From Galaxea fascicularis (taxonomy: Eukaryota > Cnidaria > Anthozoa > Scleractinia > Euphylliidae), in assembly GCA_948470475.1 (NCBI GenBank), contig OX419347.1, positions 9,814,665 to 9,878,664 of the forward strand: a stretch of 64,000 nt of DNA, written 5' to 3'. The notes beneath the pieces are model-generated. The model did not search any database. It was not told where the DNA came from and worked only from the letters and a program-made list of their open reading frames with translations. Both the position numbers and the translations under genes were made by a program. Shown here piece after piece: positions 43,001 through 52,957 of the stretch; position 1 is the stretch's first letter, and every line of letters begins with the position of its first letter.

Positions 43001-46000
43001 GGTGAAGAGTCAGAAGTGACGGTAAGTACAATTAACTTTATCCAGGTTTTAGCGAGTCAGAAATCGTCTATAACGGACCTACCATTCCTTGCACCAGCCC
43101 ACATAGACCTGTTTTAAAGCTTAGATTTAAGGTAGTGGTACGTGGCCGCGCGATTATCGGCTTTGATATTTTGACTCTGCGCATGCGTTATTGTTCTAGA
43201 CAGACGTGAAAGATGCATTTTGCAGTGTTTGCACCATGTTTATATGTACGACACCATGGACTGGTCGTTCTATTTCTTGAAAAAGCTGTTATCATAGGAA
43301 TAACAGTGTGCTGCGCCTGGAAATATCAATAAATAAATAAATAAATAACTGCATCACGGTCTTACTTGGAAAAGGGCATTTTCGAGCTCATGGGTCGATT
43401 CTCTTTGGTAACATGGAATATGTTTTCCGTAAGACCGTGTAGTTGTTATTTCTAAATATTTACACATACACTGTTATTAGTAGATTTCCCGCATGTATTT
43501 ACGTGTTTGCACCATGAGAGCACTTTGTATATTTATTGGCCAGTTACTGCGGGTTGTATCTTGCGTGGATCGGGTCCTGTGGCGCTTAGCTCTAATTAAT
43601 TGACAGGTTTTCTATAGCTCAGTGCTTATAGCAATCCAGCTGGTATCTAGAAGATCATGGGTTCGATTCCCGTTGGGATTTGATCTTTCCGATTAAGATT
43701 GTGATGTCATTATTATTGTTTATTGATATCATAGGGAGAGCCATATCTAGGCTCTTACCGATAGTGCTAGCACTTTTTTTGGCATTATTTGGCTTCACGA
43801 GCACTTTTTTTTACATTTCATCCCAAAAAGCACTGCTAGCATTTTTTTTGGATTTTCGACTGATTATTTGTATAACTTTGTGTTAAAAAGCACAATCTGA
43901 CTTTATTTATGTCGTCCAAAGCCGCATTTTGTCCTCATAGGTCAGCGGTTGCCTTTTAGAAACCCAGTCCATCACACTCGTTCCAAGATGGCGTCATCCA
44001 CGTTGTCATCGAGTAATAATGGAAATTAGCCAGCCAAGGCAGAGATAGTTCGAGAGCGTACTCTGCCATCAATCAATGGAAAAATAAGACTAGGGGCAAC
44101 TGTGATGCAAAAAACATTGATCGTTACAATTTGTTGTTGAAAAATGTAACTGAAAATCTGAAAAATGTAATATTCTATGTTTAAGAGAATCGGGAAAAAG
44201 TGAGCATTTTTATGTAACCGAGGAACACTTTTTAAAAAAATTAGCATTGTTTTAGCACTTTTTTTTGGCAAAAAACAAGCACTGCTTTGAGCACTTAATG
44301 CTTTTTTTACGAGCACATCGGTAAGAGCCTAGCCATATCGGCCAGCCTTGCGTGCATTTTAATGAGTCGGATCCTTTCATCCCAATAGTTGTGGAGGGCG
44401 TGGTCGGAAACAGTTTTTCTTCATAGAAATCTTGATCTTTTCATAATCACAGAATTTATACTAAGGCAATAATATTATTAAGTCTCGATTTCTCGGGATG
44501 ACAAATTAAATGTATTGGGGCTGTGCAGGTGAAAAAAGTATCAAGATGAATATGTGTCTGCTAAATAAACAAAGTACCACTGCTGTTGTGATCAGGAAAC
44601 AAACTAGTGGAAATATCAACCATCGAGCTATTTCAATTGAAGCATAATGTGTTACTTTTAGACGAATGGACCAGTGGAAGTATATGACGAGGAACAGATC
44701 GAACAAGAGGACGAAGAAACAGTGGAAAGTGATAAAGAAAGTTCTCAGGGCGACGATTCCGGGGAACACGACCGCGAACTTCACGAAGATGAAACCACGA
44801 TGGGTGAAGTTGAAGGTGAAGATGAAGTGGATCTTGATCCAATCCCTGAGGTAGATGACGCGGAGGTTGAGAGGGGGAATGGAGATGAGGAGGGTTTTGT
44901 TGGTGAGGATTGATTCATTCTCCATTTAGAACTGATTGGAAAGGGTTTGTTTGGTTTGACTTGTTCTATTGTTGCCATTTATAACCACACTTGGCAACAA
45001 CCAGTTCATCGACTTGGGAGGGAATCCTTTGTTAAACTAGGAAACTTCCCTAGCTCCATGCAGGAACATATTAGTAATGTAAGGAACAAAATAGCGACAA
45101 ACGCTAGCTTGCTGAGTAAATTCACTGAATAAAAGTAAAGCTAACGGAACCAAACAAAAAATTTTACAACAAAAAGGATGATTAGTACCAGCGAATTAGC
45201 ACCTTCTCCAAATGCAGATATTTGTGGCACCTGGCAGCCTTTAAACTTTGCCAGCCAAAAACTATTTTTGCGCGTTGATACAACATTCTGTTAGTTCACT
45301 GACAAGTGGTTTTGTTCTTAAAGCCATCATAACTTATTTTTTGTTGTACGATTCCCACAAAAAAAAAACCGGAAAATAATATGTTGAAAATTAGTTTTAA
45401 TATCACTGTTTCGGCAACGACTACTGTTTTGACTCTTGTATTGTAACCTTCAGCAACCACCGTAACTGATGGCAAAGTAAACCCAACACGATCTGATCGA
45501 CCAGTAATGTTTAGTCACTAGCACATCAATAATGGTACCTCCATAGTGCGTTCAAATCAGTAGGGACAACAAGAACCGTCAGCAGCTTCCGAGGATCGGA
45601 AACTGAAATGCATTGCTTGGGAAACTCATACGTTTTGTTAATTGTTTTCATTTATTTCCGCAGTCCAAAAATATCTGAAAGTACACGAAGATGAGTCAGA
45701 CTTGACCGGGAGAGTGAAAGAACTAGGAAGGATGTTTGAAGGAGGGGGTCCTATGTTTCCTAAATCTACGAAAAATGATAAGGACAAAGGTAACTAAACA
45801 TTAGGAGAGTATGAACATCAGAGAGATTCGTTCTACCTTATGATGGACTTCACAAAGTGTCACCTAGCCTTATTCAAAACACCCAACGCAGACAATTACA
45901 TCTAACATAGTTTTCAATAGAACATCGAAACTAAATTGTCTTTGCTATGGTTTCGCATTGCTTCGCTCTGTGATTAGTCAGTAAAACTCAGTCGGGCCCC

Positions 46001-47402
46001 TTTTTCAACCAATAAAAAGCAAAACTAAAACCAATCGCAGTTTGCACACGGCATTTTCCCGTCCTTTACGTCGGTTACCTCAAATCCCCTCGAATTCTGA
46101 TTGGCTGATTGAATTGTTCCGGTCATTTGTGAGCAGTGGTTGAGGTAATTGATTCGGTTTTGGTTTTAAGACAACCAATTGAAAAATGCTCTATGAAGTA
46201 TATAGAATCGTAAGTAACTCCATGCAATATAAAGTACCCATATTCAGAGCTTAGGTTCATTTGTGGACAAAACAGTTTTTGCTTCTTTCTGAATCACATT
46301 TTGTGAAGGACAGTATAAATGAGCAGACTTCAAATTAACTTTTTCTTGAACTGAAATAGTCAAAGAAGCAATTTCTGATGCACAGCTCCATACATCAATT
46401 TTGTATACATTTCAATTGAGACTAGAACACTATCCATGCCCACCGTTTCGTATAGCTAGGGCTACTTGTTTCACAGTTATCGGCTCGTATAATTAATTCA
46501 TGGAGCTGTTCGGAAATGTTTCCCAGAAAGCTGTGGTTGTCTATCAAGTGATTACATGAAACCTAGCTGGCACTTATTTCCATAATTTATCTCAAACTGA
46601 CATTTTGAGCCCACGGTGGAGTGAGCACCCATACCAAACCATGTTGTAAGTGCCCAGCGGTATATCTTCGAAGTCATTTTGAGAGATGAAAACAAGTGCT
46701 AGCCAAGAAACCCATCAAAAGTTTCATTTTCTAATTTCCCTCTTTTGTAAAGCTGATGGCACTCCTGTTAGTGTACGCAAGTTCAAGGCAATGTTTGAAC
46801 AAGATCGACATTGCGCTGAGCGGGCTCGTGATCCAGGTACACTTCATGTTCTTTACATTCATCTGTAGTGTGTAATTAGTAATGCTCCGTTGACAATGAA
46901 CAAGTTGCAAATGACAATACAACGCCTTTAAAAACTGGGCTTTGACTATATAAAAGGCAATTCATTCCAAAAGAAAAGCAGAAAAGATATCTTCAATCAG
47001 TTAAAACCTCTTCTGTTTTATGGGGGGAGGATATGAGGATCTTTATTCATTCAAAGTAATTCTAATGACTCAATTTCTCACCCTCCATCCCCTCCCCCCT
47101 CCTTCTCCCCCCTCGCAACCATTCGGTACTCTATCATATTTCACTGACTTAGCTTACCCTTATGCTCCGGACTTTTCACAATAAATAATACTGATGATTT
47201 GTTTTGTTTTCACTTTCTGGAAAGATCATCCCTCTATACAGCCATTTTGTTTCGTAGTTGAGCCTCCTAGCTTTCTTTAAATGTCGGTCTTGCCTTCTTT
47301 ACAGGACGAAAGGAAGAATCAAGCGGTCCTCCAAGAGGCATGGTGAAAAACTTACGAGGCCTTTTTGAGAATCCCGAGGGTTTCGAAGCAAGAAAGGGAT
47401 GA
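40074..47402 (+). CDS. Gene 2: very acidic protein with three F-E motif repeats, 6 exons
   Basis: I do not recognise this gene. Model exons: 40074-40094, 41483-43021, 44662-44902, 45664-45789, 46753-46836 and 47305-47402. They sum to 2109 nt, or 702 residues plus TGA, with all phases matching. It has no signal peptide and no hydrophobic segment, so a cytosolic or nuclear, mainly disordered protein is likely. Residues 1-600 are dominated by Glu and Asp. Residues 618-626, 650-658 and 684-692 repeat V-[KR]-x-[LF]-x-x-[ML]-F-E. The first exon is the weakest part: 7 codons with ATG in a fair context and a GTACGA donor. Poly(A) signals lie at 48120 and 48217. A possible indel near the end could extend the protein (see findings). 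Confidence 0.65.
41483..43021 (+). CDS. Gene 2 exon 2: large Glu/Asp-rich exon
   Basis: This 1539-nt exon, phase 0 at both ends, has the acceptor TTTCTCGACAG and donor ACG|GTAAGT and encodes 513 residues with no stop. The composition is Glu, Asp, Asn and Ser with scattered Lys. Asn/Gly/His runs (YYNGVNGNGVHGDHNDHED) lie near the start. Near the end are a less acidic stretch with EVYDLTSRRESTLEHWDSLK and an SSPTRD, possible phosphosite regions. It cannot be placed in a family from sequence. Frames on the other strand across this exon are mirror images of the acidic codons. If the donor is not used, the frame runs on to a stop at 43117. Confidence 0.85.
43608..43680 (+). mobile_element. tRNA-like SINE fragment
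   Basis: CTATAGCTCAGTGCTTATAGC is followed by GGGTTCGATTCCCGTTGGGA, a good B-box with the matching acceptor-side stem. The anticodon arm is not tRNA-like, so it is a SINE rather than a gene. Confidence 0.5.
43740..44339. mobile_element. hAT-like non-autonomous transposon (43748-44331) with 8-bp target duplication
   Basis: Terminal inverted repeats of 15 bp, TAGGCTCTTACCGAT on the left and ATCGGTAAGAGCCTA on the right, are flanked on both sides by GCCATATC (43740-43747 and 44332-44339). Eight-bp duplications are the hallmark of hAT transposons. The 584-bp body has repeated AGCACTTTTTTTT and GAGCACTT motifs near both ends and no transposase frame. It lies in intron 2 of gene 2. Confidence 0.85.
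44662..44902 (+). CDS. Gene 2 exon 3: second acidic exon
   Basis: Enters in phase 0 after TTACTTTTAG and leaves in phase 1 at GTTG|GTGAGG. It encodes 80 residues rich in Glu and Asp, starting TNGPVEVYDEEQ, which echoes EVYD in exon 2. If the intron is kept, translation ends four codons later at a TGA (44911-44913), so a shorter acidic-only isoform is possible. Confidence 0.75.
45664..47402 (+). CDS. Gene 2 exons 4-6: three F-E motif repeats
   Basis: Exons 45664-45789, 46753-46836 and 47305-47402 all start in phase 1. They encode GRVKELGRMFEGG, SVRKFKAMFEQD and MVKNLRGLFENP respectively. The repeats are 32 and 34 residues apart. Sequence around the motifs is charged and differs between copies. 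The last exon ends at TGA (47400-47402). A weak likeness to the lFEt core of Xin actin-binding repeats comes to mind, but the flanking residues do not match, so I make no assignment. Confidence 0.68.
45908..46200. repeat. Probable dispersed element in gene 2 intron 4
   Basis: Two stretches with CTGATTGGCTGATT and ACCAATCGCAG-like motifs lie between ends that share AACCAATTGAAAAATGCTC-type sequence with repeats I recall from corals. The ends are not sharp. Confidence 0.3.
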
Positions 47403-49998
47403 GGCCAAAAAAGCTAAGAAAGATGAAATGGCTGATGTATGTAGCTATTTTAACTTTTGGAAAAATTGTATTTTTTTCTTAGTATCCGCCATAAGTTCAG
47501 CTTGTAAATGTTATTTGAGGACGCCTGATTAGCATAAGTTTAGCGTAGTGTCTCCCAGCGCTCGGATGAGCAATCAAGAGTTTTATCAGCCACAACGGCC
47601 AGGGTAACGAGAATGCCAATTCAAAATGGCTTAACTTCTCGTTAACTCTTGCGATTATTGAAAGTTGTTTAACTTGGTTGTCGTTGCCATTACCGTTCTC
47701 ATGGCTCAAGCTCCCTGTAATGTGTTGTGAACAGCCTAAATGAATTTATTATTTTTTCTTTGCAGCTCCTGAATTTGACATCAGTGACAACATCCACAAA
47801 ATAAACTGGAAATTAAAAATTAAGGGATTCGTAAACCCATATCAGCTGGCGCATGACTGAGAAAGATGCTCTAAATAAGTTGTGTAACTGTGAATTCAGT
47901 TGTAACTTCAGTGGCCCGCATCATCCAGTTTGAGGACCTTTGATGCTTTTTATCATGGCCACACTAGATTCATGTACCATTTTAAAACTGCTAAAATTCA
48001 GTGAAGTGTGATCACCGAAGTTAAAGATACCAAGCAGCGCTTTGGTGTCAAGTTATGTTATTTGTTACGCTGGTTTGTGCTCGGCTGATGTATATGTGTT
48101 CGAAAGTGCGATCATTCAAATAAAAGGAAACGAACAATTATTTTCTATGGAGCTAAATGCATGCTTATCATAATGTCCAAGGTAGTATATTTGAAGTTCA
48201 CAACTGTGTGCAAGAAAATAAATTGTTAAATTCAGGTTCAGTAGCATACAGTCGTAGTACGGTGAAAAAATTATGAGGAAGATAATTAAAATCATAAGGG
48301 AAAAACGAGGTAGTGCGTGTAGTATTTCTTGGAGTTAAATCTGTTATAAGCACTGCTTATTATTACAAGCCACCCACCCTTGTAACGTTTTGTAAATTAT
48401 AGTGATCTCGTGGTAAGTGAGTTTCCTATTCCTCGCGCTCGTGTAAGTGTATTGCCGCCTTGGAACAAAGTTATTTTGTAATGTAATACTTCACTACATT
48501 TTGGGCTAACACCGCAAATACCAAATAAACGTTCGGGGGCAAAAAGAATCCTTTTCACTAACTTGAAATGAAATCAGTCATGGATTCCTTTTCTCGCCAG
48601 GGATTACCGGCTTTTTGTAGCGAGCACTGCACGCGTCACGATAATTGTGATAGTTTGTAATGACTGTAGTTAGGGGGGAGGGGGGAACTCTAAATCAAAT
48701 GTCCATCTTATACGGTTCATTCGATAAAATGTCCTTCAAAGTACGTAACAGGTCTCCAACAGGTCCGTCAACTAAGTGAAATCTCCAATCGATCCGACCG
48801 AGACCACGAACCAACTGTTGATTCAGACCATATTATATGAGGTACTCTTCAACAAACACAGCAGGTCTCCAGCAGGCCTGTCAACTCATAGCTAGAGGGT
48901 GGTGCTGTTTAGACTAATCTGGGTCCTATATAAGCCTTCAGTCTTACAATTAGTCATCATGGCACACTCAGATTAATCTAGGATTAGTTTAACTGTCATC
49001 ATCGCCATCATCATCATCATCATCACCATCACTGTCACCATCACTGTCGGCATCGTCATCGCCATCGTCATTATCATAACTTTCCAGAAAAGCCATTCTT
49101 AGAAAGGGCTCATTTTTTAGTTTAAGACGACCTCCGACACAACTAAGGAATCGTGATTCTAAGAAGATTCAAAATTTGTATCAGGCCAGTATGCAAGCTT
49201 TTTTCCATGCTGAAGCTTTGATGAGCTCCGAAAACTGATACAGAATTGGTTACCCCTACTGAACGACCAAGCTAACGAAAGATGTTCTTTTCACGCATAA
49301 TCACAACCGTAGGAAGGTAACTTTGTATAAGGTAGCACCTTTGTTTCCGGGAAATCTCGAGGTGCGCCGGAACGGATTCGTAAAACGAAAACAGGAGACT
49401 GAGATGACAAAAGGATATTAAAGATATTAACCCGATAACAATAACCCTTAGACGGTATGTGTGGCTTACTTTGTTCTCACTCAGCGCGTACCTGAAGTGC
49501 ATCAAATGAGGTGAATATTAAGGTTAAAAAAATAAATAACCTTTAGAAGTGTCTAATGACAGGAGTGCATTTTTCAGATAATTGCCGGCCTGAAGAACAA
49601 CTGTTGTGGTCTGAAGCGGTGGGTTTTGGGAGGTTCGTTTACAGTAATATTAATTTAATGCCGGTGACCATTGCAAACCTCTTTGTTTCTCTTTTATTCG
49701 TCCATAGCCTCTTCATAGTTTTGTGTTCTATTAACCGCACTGGGCCTAAATTTCATACACTGTGGTCTAAGCAAGATCTCAGTGAACTGATTGAGCTTTC
49801 AAGAAATTTTAGACTCTAACCTCATTCTTAGAATTCCAAGACTATGAGCTGAGATTAAAGGCAGCTAATTTCTGCTTACCACATCCGGGCTTGTATCTTT
49901 AAATTAGTGACTTTTCCGTGATACACATTGACAGTAATTTTTACATTAAGTGTTAAGTTTCCTTAATAAAAACTTTATAAACAGAGGGCATATTACAG
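47403..49998. other. Gene 2 3' region and intergenic DNA
   Basis: A possible 3'-UTR intron runs from GTATGT at 47437 to TTTTTCTTTGCAG at 47765. A (CATCAC)-type ATC repeat lies at 48990-49078. No other supported gene. Confidence 0.45.
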
Positions 49999-50076
49999 GC
50001 CATTGCTCGTCCTCACTACGTGTCATCGGCTCGGTTGTCTGAAGCGAACAGTATCCTGGCTTGGCAAACCGGAACA
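49999..50076 (+). CDS. Orphan exon-like segment, 26 codons
   Basis: An acceptor-like CATATTACAG is followed by 78 open nt (ARPHYVSSARLSEANSIL in the middle) and a strong GTAAGT donor, phase 0 at both ends. An alternative acceptor lies at 49984 (ATAAACAG). It fits neither gene 2's termination nor gene 3's ATG. It may be an alternative 5' exon of gene 3, part of an unseen gene, or chance. Confidence 0.3.
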
Positions 50077-52957
50077 GTAAGTAATTCATCACACGCCACT
50101 GTATAAAGCTACGTGTGTGACTACGTGACTCACGAAAAGAGCCTTCATAATCACTACAGTCCCATGGACAAGGTATGGTGATTACAAGTTTATCTTACAA
50201 CCCAAGGGAAATGAACACAAAAACTCCCAAACGGCCAAAGTCCGCGGGTACATAGGTGAGAATTTGGCCATTCACGCTAAATCTGCAGAAATTGAAAAGG
50301 ACGAAAGACTACTTATGTTTGATATTTTGGCCCATTTGCGACAAAATAAGACATTTTAGGGGCCAAGCAAAATCTTGCCTTTCTCGCTTCAAAGTAAATT
50401 TTTGTTTTTACTCTTCGTAGTAATTAAGCAGTTGCTTACATTCTATACCAGACAAAGGAAGTGATTGTAAAACGGTCAGCCATTGTTCAGAAGACAGTGT
50501 TTATACACAATCATTTTGGGAGGGTCGACCCTCTTGGGAAATTTAATCACTGCCGTATATGCATCTCATTTTAATCAAGAGTTGTGCCCAAAACTCTAAA
50601 GACGTGGATGTTGCTGCGACTGAGGTAAGCGTTAATTTAGATTGTTGTCATGATACCTCAACAGCTTTGTGTGTTTTAAAGCGATTAGTCTCGGTATGTT
50701 GAGGAATATCATTGTTTGAGCAGCATTGTGTGTAAATATGAATAAACCACGTTCTCTTAATTAAATAGATGTTGACCGGCCTCCGGAATCGCAGTTTGCC
50801 GGTATGAGAGATCAGGGAGATGTCGCCGTTCTCTTTAAATCTTTTATTCTGATCATAAGCGGTGGTGTCACGGCCGTGTGCATCGAGTTTATCTCTGGCC
50901 TTGCTATACTGCAAGTCACTAACATTCATGCAACCTCACCATTTGTCTCTATGTAAGTTTAGATGACTTAAGGCTTGCTTAATTAACAATACGAGTACTT
51001 TTACGCCATGCCGGGTCCTTACACCAAACGGATGCACTGACCAAATCATGTAGAGAACATTAAACAATCACAATAGCATTTCCAAGTTTTATGGTAGCAT
51101 GTTTGCTCAAATAAGTCTATCCAATATTAAAACGACTCGGAAGTGCTCACTCAACACTCTAAGTCAGTAACACGACGTCCACAATCAATCTACTTTCCTT
51201 CATTGTCGAAAATGCCAATTGGCCTCGACCTTACTTGACTCAATTATTGCGTCACCGCGAACGTTCAGCGCCTTAACTTCTTTTTAATCTTAACATCACT
51301 ACTACTAAATTCTAACCTGTTGTAAAGGCCAGTATGACATCGCGCCATTTGAACAAAATTTTCATTTCATAAAGGCTCGATTTTGATTAAAATTTCGTAT
51401 GCACGCACGTAAAACAATACAGTCCTGCTGTTATTTATAGACGTTTATTTATAGATCAGTTGGAGCACTGTTGTCCTTAGGTGTCAGCAGTTAGCAGTTT
51501 TGTTCTACATCGGCTTTGAACAAATTCTACGGGTGATAGTTGTTTACCAGCCAAGGTTCTCCGTTGTTTTTTGTATTCTTTAAAACTGACAAACCATTTT
51601 GCTGTATGACTAACTGTTCTCGAAATCGCAACGAATGCGTGTCATTTTGGCCCGCGGTAGCATTCTTTGGAGAAAGTACAGTATATACTATAAAGTACTG
51701 AATCTTTCGCGCACTTTTTACCAACTACAAATGCGCAATCTACAGATTGAGGCCCCACAAATTAACAAGATGGTTTTACTCTTGACTCTTGTTACTGCTG
51801 TAGGGTAGGGTAAGGTTTGAAAGCCCACAAGACCCTCGTATCGCACAGGGCTCAGTTATCCTGCATTCCACAAGCCAGAAGTATTGTTATTTCCATCATT
51901 ATGTGACGGTAATCTATCGCAGTGTGTGAGGCAATGCGAACCTTTCAGGCCAGCTTCAACCACCACATTATAACGCCACCATTACCGGTCCATCACATAC
52001 GGCCACTCTCTCTCTAAAGGACGAAGTATACGCAACATTCAACCAAGTCTACCGTTACGTACCCTTACCAGCGAGATACAGAAAGAATCCACGATTTCAG
52101 ATCGCGCAAAAATAAAAAAGATACTTTATTGTCAGCTTTGCAAGCGACCACAACCAAAACAAACTAAATGGCGATTAAAATCTTGAACCGAACAGAACGC
52201 TTCTAATTGCTGTAATTCCGCAAACAATAATTTTGTGTCGCTAAATAATTTCGTTTCTTCATATGATTTGCCTGTCAAAGCTGACCCAATTAAAACGTGA
52301 GTCTCCCAAATAAATGTTAATGATGGAAAAACAAAAAAAGTTTAAGGATGTTGAATAGCTTACTAATTTTACAACAAGTTTTGAAAAGCACCCGTGTGCC
52401 ACCCAGTCCGTATGGTGTAATTATTTATGACTCGATCCAAGTAAGCTTGGGTTTGGCAGTTTTTGATTGAATAAGGATCCAGGTATGAAAATACATGTAT
52501 GCTCTGCTAGTTTCACCTTATGGTTCTGGCGTTCTGTCCATCGTCTGGTTCCAGTTGATCGCCAAGTTAAGTTACAGCGATATTGCAAGAAGAAATCAAC
52601 TACATTTTTCATATCACTATTTTGGCTGTCTCAAGAACGGCAGATACCATGGTGACCGCCTGTTTAAAATTAAAATACAGTTAAGTTATGCCTTTTTGCT
52701 GTTAGTGAATTTTTGTCTTCATATTTGTAGGTCAGGTTATAACTAATTCGTTTCTGCATGGGAAAAGTAGAAATGCATTTTCAAAAGAAAAGAAAGGAAA
52801 TCAGCCTTTTTAGACACGTGCGCCATCATCAGAGCTGTTTTTCCTTGATGAGAATACTTGCCATGAAGGGCGGCTGTTGAAGGTGACCTAGATTAATAAC
52901 AATTGTTCTTCTGCAGTCGCCATCTTGCCTTAATTTCTGGGTCGTTATTGCTATGTT
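50077..52957. other. Intergenic DNA upstream of gene 3
   Basis: I see no supported gene, RNA or element. The short frames have no domains. Confidence 0.5.

Noticed and set aside
43608..43680. A tRNA gene at the GTTCGATTCCC sequence
   Set aside because: The T-arm is good but the D and anticodon arms do not fold, so it is most likely a SINE relic.
49556..49819. 87-codon frame with a hydrophobic middle
   Set aside because: It has no signal peptide, splice pairing or domain, and lies in AT-rich intergenic sequence where such frames are common.
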